From assembly GCF_030813505.1 (NCBI RefSeq), contig NZ_JAUSUE010000002.1: a stretch of 64,000 nucleotides of DNA, one strand, 5' to 3'. The DNA is from Pectinatus haikarae. Its GTDB lineage: Bacteria; Bacillota; Negativicutes; Selenomonadales; Selenomonadaceae. The notes under the pieces were generated by a model. The model saw only the letters and a program-made list of their open reading frames with translations, was not told the DNA's origin and made no database searches. The position numbers and the translations under genes are program-made. Shown in pieces: positions 16,556-24,110 of the stretch. Each line of letters begins with the position of its first letter. Position 1 is the stretch's first letter.

Positions 16556-16558
16556 ATT

Positions 16559-17728
16559 ATGGCTGAATATAAAAGTTTTAAACCAGACTGGGCTCCGGAA
16601 AAAAACGATAAAGCTTTTGCCTGCAGTGTAATGGACGGCATAGAGGGAATAACCGATACTACAGTGGGAAATATCAATCCACAGCTGGAAAAAGGACGCA
16701 GGAAGCCGATCAGAAAATTAGTTTTACCGGTCGAAGAATATGTAAATGGAGTAGCACAAGGGAACCGTATGGTCCTTTCGCGCGCTATTACGTTGATAGA
16801 AAGTAACAATTCGGACCATTTTGCCAAGGCACAGAATGTTTTGCAGCAGCTGCTGCCCCGCACAGGAAAGGCTTTACGGATAGGTATAACGGGAGTCCCG
16901 GGGGCAGGTAAAAGTACAATGATAGAGGCTTTGGGGAATATGCTGTGCAATATGGGGCATAAAATCGCTGTATTGACTGTCGACCCGACAAGCTCTGTGA
17001 CAAAAGGATCCATCCTCGGCGATAAAACACGTATGGGAACATTGTCGAGGAATCAGAATGCATTTATCAGACCATCACCGGCGGGCGGAACTTTGGGCGG
17101 CGTTGCAAGAAAAAGCCGTGAAACGATGCTGATGTGTGAGGCAGCGGGATATGACATCATAATCATTGAAACTGTCGGTGTAGGTCAATCAGAAATAACG
17201 GTGCGATCCATGGTTGATTTTTTTATGCTGGTCGTTTTGACGGGTGCGGGGGACGAACTGCAGGGAATAAAAAAGGGGATAATGGAATTGGCCGATGCAA
17301 TAGTTATTAATAAAGCTGATGGTGACAACCTGCTGAAGGCAAAAGTATCCCGCGGCGAATATGAACGTATGATAGAATATATTCGTCCGGCCACAGAAGG
17401 ATGGCAGACACATGCATATCTTTGTTCAGCCATAAAAAAAACCGGGTTGAAAGAATTATGGAAAGTCATAGAAATTTTTACTAAAATGACAAAAGAAAAA
17501 GGTTCATTTCAAAAACGCCGGGAAAATCAGCTTCTTGACTGGACTTACAGCATGATTGATGAACATCTGCATAACTTGTTTTTTGATGATCCTGTAATAA
17601 CAGGACGTATGCCGGAAGTTCGCCAGTCCGTGCTGACGGGAAAGATATCGCCGACTCAGGCCGTTGCGGAATTGATTAATCTGTTCGATATTGAACGTGC
17701 GGCCAAAAGGCACAGCGGCATTTTCTAA
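16559..17728 (+). CDS. meaB: Methylmalonyl-CoA mutase-associated GTPase MeaB
   Basis: A 389-residue G3E-family GTPase (MeaB/ArgK). The P-loop GVPGAGKST lies at residues 112-120, VDPTSS near 141 and the Walker B/switch segment IIETVGVGQSE near 201. The base-recognition motif NKAD lies near 244. It protects the mutase from inactivation and gates cofactor loading. About 60 extra residues precede the usual start (SFKPDWAPEKNDKAFACSVM ...), a known variation in some anaerobes. The gene starts 3 bases after mutB, which fixes its partner. Confidence 0.95.
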   Translation: MAEYKSFKPDWAPEKNDKAFACSVMDGIEGITDTTVGNINPQLEKGRRKPIRKLVLPVEEYVNGVAQGNRMVLSRAITLIESNNSDHFAKAQNVLQQLLPRTGKALRIGITGVPGAGKSTMIEALGNMLCNMGHKIAVLTVDPTSSVTKGSILGDKTRMGTLSRNQNAFIRPSPAGGTLGGVARKSRETMLMCEAAGYDIIIIETVGVGQSEITVRSMVDFFMLVVLTGAGDELQGIKKGIMELADAIVINKADGDNLLKAKVSRGEYERMIEYIRPATEGWQTHAYLCSAIKKTGLKELWKVIEIFTKMTKEKGSFQKRRENQLLDWTYSMIDEHLHNLFFDDPVITGRMPEVRQSVLTGKISPTQAVAELINLFDIERAAKRHSGIF

Positions 17729-17782
17729 AGTATGTCAGTGATTCTGCGCATTTAAACAGAAGGGTGACCAAGGAGACGGAAA

Positions 17783-18343
17783 ATGTATACTAAAAATATT
17801 TATTTTGCCGGCGGAAGCTTTTATGAACTGCAGGAGCTTTTTTCCCGGGTAAAGGGAGTCACAGCCACAAAAACGGGATATATAAATTCACTTGCAGCTT
17901 ATCCTTGTCATAAAGACATATTGAAAGGGAAAACCGGAGCGGCAATGGGAATAGAAGCAGAATATGATCCTAAAAAAATAGATCTTTCCACATTGCTGGA
18001 TATCTTGTGCACTGTTATTGATCCTTATATAAAGAATGGCCAGAAGAATATGCAGCGCAGCGGAGTGTATTATTCTGAGGGGGAAGATGAGGCAGTCGTT
18101 CAGCTGTATATGAACTTTATAAAAAGCAGACACAGATCGCTGCCTATAACGCCATTTTCTGCCGTAAAATCTTTTGACAGTATGCTGACGGCAACCCGCA
18201 GGTGTTATATGGAGGCACTGCCCTTGGTAAACTTTTATCCGGCAGAAGAAATGCATCAATATTATTTAAGAAAGAATCCCTCAACCAAAACCTTTATAGA
18301 TTTTATGCGTCTCAGAGAACTGGAAATAATTACATCAGTCTGA
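17783..18343 (+). CDS. MsrA-like protein with Ser in place of the catalytic Cys
   Basis: A 186-residue protein with the fold order of peptide-methionine (S)-S-oxide reductase: NIYFAGGSFYELQELFSRVKG at the start, TGYINS near residue 31, KGKTGAA near 48 and EYDPKKIDLSTLLD near 60. The family's Gly-Cys-Phe-Trp-Gly active site reads GGSFYE, with S12 where the nucleophilic Cys should be (codon AGC, not TGA or TGC). The neighbouring His-Ala-Glu and Asp-Pro-Thr motifs are also altered (GAAMGIE, IDPYIK). It is therefore probably not a normal reductase. It lies 54 bases after meaB with ribosome site AAGGAG and may belong to the mut transcript. Alternatives are a binding protein or a decayed enzyme, though the frame is intact. 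Confidence 0.7.
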   Translation: MYTKNIYFAGGSFYELQELFSRVKGVTATKTGYINSLAAYPCHKDILKGKTGAAMGIEAEYDPKKIDLSTLLDILCTVIDPYIKNGQKNMQRSGVYYSEGEDEAVVQLYMNFIKSRHRSLPITPFSAVKSFDSMLTATRRCYMEALPLVNFYPAEEMHQYYLRKNPSTKTFIDFMRLRELEIITSV

Positions 18344-18360
18344 GAATAACAACATCATGA

Positions 18361-18404
18361 AAAACCGCCGTACTGAGCAGAAAATGTTTGGTATGGCGGT
18401 TTTC
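18361..18404 (+). terminator. Terminator of the mut operon
   Basis: AAAACCGCCGTAC (18361-18373) pairs with GTATGGCGGTTTT (18391-18403), allowing one mismatch. The A-run and T-run on its two sides let it work in both directions. Confidence 0.8.
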
Positions 18405-18413
18405 TGCATTTAT

Positions 18414-18442
18414 TTGGTCCGCTTTAGCCATTATGGTATAAT
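18414..18442 (+). promoter_or_regulatory. Promoter of the DeoR-type regulator
   Basis: TTGGTC (18414-18419), a 17-base spacer and TATAAT (18437-18442), with TG just before the -10 box. Confidence 0.6.
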
Positions 18443-18508
18443 AAATCCAATAAAAAATATATATAACAAGGAAAATTATGATACCTGTCCCATGTCAAAG
18501 GAGCAAAA

Positions 18509-19270
18509 ATGTTTGTACAGGAACGGCAAAAAAAAATTATAGATTTATTAGAAGAAAATGGCAGAGTCTTAGTAAGAGATTTAAGCATGCGCTTTAGTGT
18601 GACGGAAGATTGTATACGCAAGGATCTCGCCGCATTGGAAAAAAATAGTTTACTGAAAAGAGTCTACGGCGGAGCGGTAACGGAAAGGATAAATACACAT
18701 CAGCTCAAAGCGGAACAGCGCAAAGATACCAATGTAGCTCAGAAAAAGATAATCGCAAAAAAAGCCTTGGAGCTTATAAAAACCGGTGATACGATATTTT
18801 TAGATATTTCTACGGTGAACGTGGAACTGGCCCGGCTGCTGCTGAACAAGAAAATCAAAGTAAATGTTATCACTAATATGATAGATATAATGAATCTGCT
18901 GGCAGCCCATAAATACGCGGAAATGACATTTATTGGCGGGACTCTCGATTTTGCAGGAGACGGGTTTATTGGAGGACTCGCTAATGGTTTAATTGACAAG
19001 CTGCATTTTGATGCGGCGTTTATGGGGGCGGTAGGCATTGATATACACAAAAATGCTGTATATACATATAAACCGGAAGACGGACTTACTAAGAAAAAGG
19101 CGGTTGACTCCGCAGATAAAGCGTATATATTAGCGGAAAACGAAAAGTTTATGAGAAGTGGTAATTTTCTATATGCCTCTTTGAATGATTTTATTGCTGT
19201 TGTGACGGAAAAACCGCTTTCCCGGCAGGCTGCGAAAAAAATCAAGGAATATAGAATAAAAAATTTATGA
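18509..19270 (+). CDS. DeoR-family transcriptional regulator
   Basis: A 253-residue regulator. The N-terminal DeoR helix-turn-helix (ERQKKIIDLLEENGRVLVRDL, then DCIRKDLAALEKNSLLKRVYGGAV, about residues 5-57) is followed by a sugar-phosphate-sensing domain with DTIFLDISTVNVELARLL near residue 94 and GGTLDFAGDGFIGG near 147. DeoR proteins usually repress sugar-phosphate catabolism genes and are released by a phosphorylated intermediate. Its natural targets are the glycyl radical enzyme genes immediately downstream, which have their own promoter. A terminator follows it. Ribosome site AAAGGAG lies 6 bases before the ATG. Confidence 0.9.
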   Translation: MFVQERQKKIIDLLEENGRVLVRDLSMRFSVTEDCIRKDLAALEKNSLLKRVYGGAVTERINTHQLKAEQRKDTNVAQKKIIAKKALELIKTGDTIFLDISTVNVELARLLLNKKIKVNVITNMIDIMNLLAAHKYAEMTFIGGTLDFAGDGFIGGLANGLIDKLHFDAAFMGAVGIDIHKNAVYTYKPEDGLTKKKAVDSADKAYILAENEKFMRSGNFLYASLNDFIAVVTEKPLSRQAAKKIKEYRIKNL

Positions 19271-19281
19271 AACTCTTATTG

Positions 19282-19312
19282 TCTCCGTACCGTTTTTGTG
19301 CGGAGATAATTT
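19282..19312 (+). terminator. Terminator of the DeoR-type gene
   Basis: TCTCCGTAC (19282-19290) pairs with GTGCGGAGA (19298-19306) and is followed by TAATTTTTATT. Confidence 0.7.
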
Positions 19313-19315
19313 TTA

Positions 19316-19344
19316 TTGAAAAATAATAAAAAACAATATATAAT
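19316..19344 (+). promoter_or_regulatory. Promoter of the glycyl radical enzyme operon
   Basis: TTGAAA (19316-19321), a 17-base spacer and TATAAT (19339-19344), between the regulator's terminator and the operon. Confidence 0.65.
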
Positions 19345-19375
19345 AATATAAAATAATAAAAGAGGAGAGATCGTA

Positions 19376-21733
19376 TTGCAAAATATGAAAATGTCAGAAC
19401 GAATAAAGATACTGAAGAAAAAAATGCTGGCACAAAAAAGATACATGTCTGTTGAACAGGCTCTTCTTACAACTGATGTTTATAAAAAAAATGAAGAGAA
19501 ACCTGTGATAATAAAAAGAGCGTTAGCCTTGCAGGCAGCACTGGAAAAGATCGAGATAGCAGTCGAACCGGAAGAAATGATTGTCGGCAACAGGACAAGA
19601 GGTGTCAGATTTGGCGTAGTTTCACCCGAGAGCGGAGGATCCTGGATAGATGGAGAACTGACGACACTGCCGAACAGGCCGCAGGATCCCTTTCAAGTCC
19701 ATGCAAAAGATATTGACGACTACAGGGAAATTATCAAACCATATTGGCAGGATAAATCACTGGAAGACATATTACAGAAAAGATATGGCAGGGAACTTGC
19801 GGCGATCAGTAAAGTAGCCAAGATCAACCAGACAGATCATTCGCAAGGCCATATTTGTCCGGATTGTTTACTCTGGCTGGAAAAAGGACCTGCCGGAATA
19901 AAAGAGCAGGCACAGCGATTGACAGGCGGGCAGTCTTTAACGCGAGAACAGAGAGAATTTTATAAGTCGGTAGTCATAGTCATGGATGGAATGCAGACCT
20001 TTATGCTTAGATACAGCATACTTTTAAAAGATACAGCTCGTGTCAATGGAAAATTTGCGTCTTCACTGGAGAAAATGGCGGATAATTGCGAAAATATAGC
20101 AAAAAGGCCACCTGAAAATTTTCATGAAGCGGTACAATCTCTGTGGTTTTTATTTGTTGTTTTACAGATGGAATCAAACGCATCATCCTTTTCACCGGGG
20201 CGCATGGATAGATACCTATATTCTTTTTATAAAAATGATATTGACAATAGTATTATCAGTGCGGATGACGCATTGGAAATAATAGAATGCCTGTGGCTGA
20301 AATTTAATCAGATTGTCTATATGCGCAACGAGGGCAGCGCAAAATATTTTGCCGGATTTCCCATCGGATTCAATATAGCGATAGGCGGGTTGGATGAGTA
20401 TGGCAATACTGCAGAAAATGACCTGTCATATTTGTTTTTAAAGGCACAGGAAGATTTGGGACTGCCGCAGCCAAATCTGTCGGTCAGACTAAATAAGAAT
20501 ACATCACAGAAGCTTTTGCAATATGCTGTAAAAGTGGTGGCAAAAGGCAGCGGCATGCCGCAGTTCTTCAACGATGAAGCAATTATTGAAACGATGATGA
20601 ATGACTTAAAGATAGAAAAAAAAGATGCATGGGATTATGCGATCGTCGGCTGTGTTGAACTTACTACGCAGGGGAATAATCTTGGCTGGAGTGACGCGGC
20701 GATGTTTAATATGAACAAAGCCCTTGAACTTGCCATGAATCATGGCAGATGCCTGCTGACCGGTAAACAGCTGGGACCGGATATGGGAGGCTTGGAAAGG
20801 TTCAGCTCGTATGAAGAGCTGGAAAAAGCATTTGCTGCTCAGATTGACTATTTTTTGGAAAAAATGATAATGGCCTGCGAAGAAGTAGAAAAAGGGCATA
20901 TGGCGCTGCTGCCTTCTCCCTTCCTTTCAGCAGTGATAGACAATTGCCTGGCAAATGGCGTTGATGTCACAGCCGGCGGAGCAAAGTACAATTTATCGGG
21001 TGTTCAGATAATACAGGCAGCCAATGTTGCGGATAGTATGGCGGCACTCAAACAACTGGTGTATGATGAAAAACACGTAAGCGGCGCCGAAATGCTCAAT
21101 GCTCTGCAGAATGATTTCAACGGTTTCGAAATAGTGCGGACAATGGCGGAAAACAAAGTACCTAAATATGGCAATGATATAGAATGGGTCGATAATATTG
21201 CCGCAAAATGGGCGCATTATTTCAGAGAAAAGCTTACTCATTATAAAAACTGCCGGGGCGGAATATATCATACAGGAATGTATACCGTATCAGCACATGT
21301 GCCAATGGGGGAAAATGTGGGAGCTTCGCCAGACGGACGTCTTGCCGGAAAACCATTGGCTGATGGCGGCATGTCTCCTGTGTATGGTTGCGATAAAAAC
21401 GGACCTACCGCCGTTTTGCAGTCTGTTAGTCGATTGGATAATGTCCTGACCAGTAATGGCGGACTGCTCAATATGAAATTTCTGCCGGAATTTTTTGCCA
21501 CTGAAGAAGGTATAGAAAAATTTTCTATGTTTTTGAGAGCTTTTGTTGATCTGAAGATACCGCATATCCAGTTTAATGTAGTACATCGTGAAGATCTTTT
21601 GAAAGCGCAGAAAGAACCGGAAAAATATAGCAGCCTTACGGTCCGTGTAGCCGGATATACGGCTTATTTTACAGAACTGGACAGAAAATTGCAGGATGAA
21701 ATAATAGCCAGAACGGAATACAGTGCGATATGA
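19376..21733 (+). CDS. Glycyl radical enzyme, dehydratase/lyase branch (YbiW/PflD-like)
   Basis: A 785-residue pyruvate-formate-lyase-superfamily enzyme. The active-site thiyl cysteine is C426 with the acid/base E428 (GCVEL), the pattern of dehydratase and C-O lyase members and unlike the Cys-Cys pair of true pyruvate formate-lyase. The radical glycine is G760 in RVAGYTAYF. The start is TTG 19376, with GAGGAG about 8 bases before it. It overlaps its activase by 4 bases and is followed by a fructose-6-phosphate-aldolase-like gene. That set matches Escherichia coli ybiW-ybiY-fsaA. From memory, such enzymes have been reported to open 1,5-anhydroglucitol 6-phosphate, with the aldolase splitting the product; that activity is an inference here. 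Confidence 0.9.
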   Translation: MQNMKMSERIKILKKKMLAQKRYMSVEQALLTTDVYKKNEEKPVIIKRALALQAALEKIEIAVEPEEMIVGNRTRGVRFGVVSPESGGSWIDGELTTLPNRPQDPFQVHAKDIDDYREIIKPYWQDKSLEDILQKRYGRELAAISKVAKINQTDHSQGHICPDCLLWLEKGPAGIKEQAQRLTGGQSLTREQREFYKSVVIVMDGMQTFMLRYSILLKDTARVNGKFASSLEKMADNCENIAKRPPENFHEAVQSLWFLFVVLQMESNASSFSPGRMDRYLYSFYKNDIDNSIISADDALEIIECLWLKFNQIVYMRNEGSAKYFAGFPIGFNIAIGGLDEYGNTAENDLSYLFLKAQEDLGLPQPNLSVRLNKNTSQKLLQYAVKVVAKGSGMPQFFNDEAIIETMMNDLKIEKKDAWDYAIVGCVELTTQGNNLGWSDAAMFNMNKALELAMNHGRCLLTGKQLGPDMGGLERFSSYEELEKAFAAQIDYFLEKMIMACEEVEKGHMALLPSPFLSAVIDNCLANGVDVTAGGAKYNLSGVQIIQAANVADSMAALKQLVYDEKHVSGAEMLNALQNDFNGFEIVRTMAENKVPKYGNDIEWVDNIAAKWAHYFREKLTHYKNCRGGIYHTGMYTVSAHVPMGENVGASPDGRLAGKPLADGGMSPVYGCDKNGPTAVLQSVSRLDNVLTSNGGLLNMKFLPEFFATEEGIEKFSMFLRAFVDLKIPHIQFNVVHREDLLKAQKEPEKYSSLTVRVAGYTAYFTELDRKLQDEIIARTEYSAI

Positions 21734-22629
21734 AGAAGGGACTGATTTTTGATATACAGCGTTTTTCTGTCAATGATGGGGCAGGGATCAGAACCACAGT
21801 ATTTTTAAAAGGCTGTCCGCTGCACTGCATATGGTGTCAGAATCCTGAAGGTATATCCGTCAATGCTAAATTAGTTTGTTTTGCAAGTTCATGCATATTG
21901 TGCGGACAATGCGCACAGAAAGGCGATAACGCCGTGCGCATTGAAAAAAAACAAGTTGTCATTGAAAATGATAAAGTAAAAAATCCTGACGAATATGAGT
22001 CGATCTGTCCGGCGGGGGCTTTAAGAATGGACAGCAGATGGTATGAGCTTGATGAACTGATACACATTCTTAAGCGGGATAAGGTTTTTTTCAAATATGG
22101 AGGAGGTGTGACTCTTTCAGGCGGAGAACCTTTTTTTCAAAATGAATTCAGCACGGCACTTTTGCAAAAACTGAGGGAAGAAGGAATTCATACAGCAGTG
22201 GAGACTTCTTTATATACAAGGCCCGGCAGTATAGAAAAAGCGTTGCCGTATATAGATACTTTGTTTGCTGATTTTAAAATATATGATAATGATTTGCATA
22301 AAAAATGTACGGGAGTAGACAATGATATAATAAAAAAGAATATAAAATTTATTCTGCAATCTCCGTACAGAGACAATGTAATTATCAGGACACCACTTAT
22401 TCCCTTTTATACGGCTGTGCCGGAGAACTTGCAAAAAATAGCAGAACAGATTGTATCTTGGTATGAGCACGTAAAATATGAATTGCTTAATTATAATCCG
22501 CTTGCAGCGGCAAAATATAAACACGTCGATTATGATTATTGTTTTTCTGAAAAACTGCCTATGTACACTGCAGAGCAAATGGCTTATTTTTACGGAATCT
22601 TAAAAGAAGCAGGGATCATCGGATATTAA
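21730..22629 (+). CDS. Glycyl radical enzyme activase (radical SAM)
   Basis: A 299-residue radical SAM activating enzyme. The cluster motif is C29-x3-C33-x2-C36 (GCPLHCIWC), and the SAM-binding GGVTLSGGEPFFQ lies near residue 125. A ferredoxin-like insertion with CILCGQC near residue 56 and ICPAGAL near 93 is reduced compared with the two full cluster motifs of most activases. It installs the glycine radical on the enzyme encoded just upstream. The genes overlap by 4 bases (ATGA), showing translational coupling. Confidence 0.93.
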   Translation: MKKGLIFDIQRFSVNDGAGIRTTVFLKGCPLHCIWCQNPEGISVNAKLVCFASSCILCGQCAQKGDNAVRIEKKQVVIENDKVKNPDEYESICPAGALRMDSRWYELDELIHILKRDKVFFKYGGGVTLSGGEPFFQNEFSTALLQKLREEGIHTAVETSLYTRPGSIEKALPYIDTLFADFKIYDNDLHKKCTGVDNDIIKKNIKFILQSPYRDNVIIRTPLIPFYTAVPENLQKIAEQIVSWYEHVKYELLNYNPLAAAKYKHVDYDYCFSEKLPMYTAEQMAYFYGILKEAGIIGY

Positions 22630-22731
22630 AATTTTCCGCATGGCAGGAAAGATTTCAGTATACGGAATCATCTGCAAATCTGTTATAATAAAAATATACA
22701 GTCAACAATATATAAAGGAGCGAATATATCT

Positions 22732-23409
22732 ATGAAGTATTTGATTGATACAGCCAATCTTGAAATGATTGAAAAATGCAATGACCTGCTGCCGATAAGC
22801 GGTGTTACAAGTAATCCCAGTATTATAAAAAAAGAAGGGAAAATAAATTTTTTCCCCCATTTTCAAAAAATACGCAGCATAATAGGCAAAGACAAAACAC
22901 TCCATATTCAAATTTTGGCTGAAGACAGCGATGGTATATTGAAAGAAGCGCATACCATATTGGATAAAGTGGATAAAAATGTATTCATAAAGATACCGAC
23001 GACCCCCGAAGGTTTGAAGGCAATACGCCTGCTGAAAAAAGAGGATGTCGGAGTGACAGCCACTGCTATTTATACAAAAACACAGGGACTTATGGCTATG
23101 GAAGCCGGCGCAGATTATATAGCACCCTATTTTAATCGTATGGAGAACCTGGATATTGACGCACCGGATACGATCGCTGTTTTTGCTGATATGATAGCCG
23201 TATATGGTTATCATACTCAAATTTTAGCGGCAAGCTTTAAAAATATAGCACAGGTAAACACCGCTTTCAAATGTGGAGCGCAGACGGCTACTGTCGGTCC
23301 TGATATTTTACTGGCAGCATTTGCTGTGCCATCAATAAAAAAAGCGGTCGATGATTTTGCAGCAGATTGGAAACAAATATTCGGAGCTGCTTCTATCCGT
23401 GACTTATGA
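22732..23409 (+). CDS. fsa: Fructose-6-phosphate-aldolase-like transaldolase
   Basis: A 225-residue class I aldolase of the short transaldolase/FSA type. The Schiff-base lysine is K87 in FIKIPTT. Q60 (HIQILAE) and Y133 (IAPYFNR) match the residues that distinguish fructose-6-phosphate aldolase from true transaldolase. The N-terminal IDTANLEMI and GVTSNPSII are family signatures. FSA enzymes split or join dihydroxyacetone- or hydroxyacetone-type donors with glyceraldehyde 3-phosphate. It ends the glycyl radical operon, about 100 bases after the activase, and a strong terminator follows. Ribosome site AAAGGAG precedes the ATG. Confidence 0.88.
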   Translation: MKYLIDTANLEMIEKCNDLLPISGVTSNPSIIKKEGKINFFPHFQKIRSIIGKDKTLHIQILAEDSDGILKEAHTILDKVDKNVFIKIPTTPEGLKAIRLLKKEDVGVTATAIYTKTQGLMAMEAGADYIAPYFNRMENLDIDAPDTIAVFADMIAVYGYHTQILAASFKNIAQVNTAFKCGAQTATVGPDILLAAFAVPSIKKAVDDFAADWKQIFGAASIRDL

Positions 23410-23423
23410 ACAAAAAAGATGGA

Positions 23424-23468
23424 AAGGAGGCAGGATCACGCTGAACGCGTGACCCTGCCTCCTTTTCT
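23424..23468. terminator. Strong terminator after fsa
   Basis: AAGGAGGCAGGATCACGC (23424-23441) pairs with GCGTGACCCTGCCTCCTT (23447-23464), 18 bp with one wobble or mismatch, followed by TTCTGT. It can also serve the convergent HxlR gene. Confidence 0.85.
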
Positions 23469-23533
23469 GTCATTGTCATTTTTGAAAAAATACTTTTTTA
23501 TCCGCTGTTTATATGGCTGAGTGATTTATTCTG

Positions 23534-23899
23534 TTAAGCTTTTTTATTTGGCAAAGGCAGTTCAGTAATTTTTTTATGTTTGAGAGTACAATATTTTATA
23601 CCGAAACTGCGCACGGCAGCTATAATAGGACGTAATTCCTCACCAAAGTCACTGAGACTATATTCAACGTGCAGAGGAATTTCAGAATATACCTTGCGAT
23701 TGACCAGGCTGTTGGCTTCTAAAAAACGAAGATTGTCGGTCAGTACTTTCGGACTGATGCCTGGTATGCTTTTAAGTAAAACATTGAACCGATAAGAATC
23801 ATTGAACAATAAACGCAAAATATGAAGCCTCCACTTATTGCCTATAAGGCCGATTGCTGTGGTCACTGGACAGATTGGTAATTCATCTTTAGTTATCAT
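23534..23899 (-). CDS. HxlR-family transcriptional regulator
   Basis: A 121-residue MarR-like winged-helix regulator of the HxlR/HypR group. The start is typical, with ICPVTTAIGLIGNKWRLHILRLL (residues 9-31), then IPGISPKVLTDNLRFLEANSLV around 45-67 and the wing VEYSLSDFGEEL. C10 in CPV is at the position of the redox-sensing Cys of HypR-like members. It is transcribed away from the pyruvate oxidase gene across a 211-base spacer containing a 9-bp inverted repeat. It therefore probably controls that gene and itself, perhaps in response to oxidants or quinones. Confidence 0.88.
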   Translation of the reverse strand: MITKDELPICPVTTAIGLIGNKWRLHILRLLFNDSYRFNVLLKSIPGISPKVLTDNLRFLEANSLVNRKVYSEIPLHVEYSLSDFGEELRPIIAAVRSFGIKYCTLKHKKITELPLPNKKA

Positions 23900-24016
23900 T
23901 ACTGCAAATTACCTCCAAAATAAATTATTGTATATTTATCTTCAAAGAGATTATGTAAATTATAACATATTATATTCTCAATAAACATGATCGTGAATGA
24001 TATAGTAATAAAAAAG

Positions 24017-24073
24017 TAAGTAATTGTTTTCATAAAAATTGAATTTTATAATGTTATATATGTAAATTACTTA
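24017..24073. promoter_or_regulatory. Inverted repeat between hxlR-like and pox genes, candidate operator
   Basis: TAAGTAATT (24017-24025) and AATTACTTA (24065-24073) are perfect inverted copies 39 bases apart. They lie in the AT-rich divergent promoter region. HxlR proteins bind such inverted sites as dimers. Confidence 0.4.
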
Positions 24074-24110
24074 TATGTTTTTCAATAATTAATGGCAAGG
24101 GGTTAAAAAA

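Noticed and set aside
16435..17013. 192-codon minus-strand frame across mutB and meaB
   Set aside because: It is antisense to two firmly identified genes and is low-complexity in Ser and Pro; a shadow frame.
17783..18343. Selenocysteine MsrA
   Set aside because: The active-site codon is AGC, not TGA, so neither Cys nor selenocysteine is encoded.
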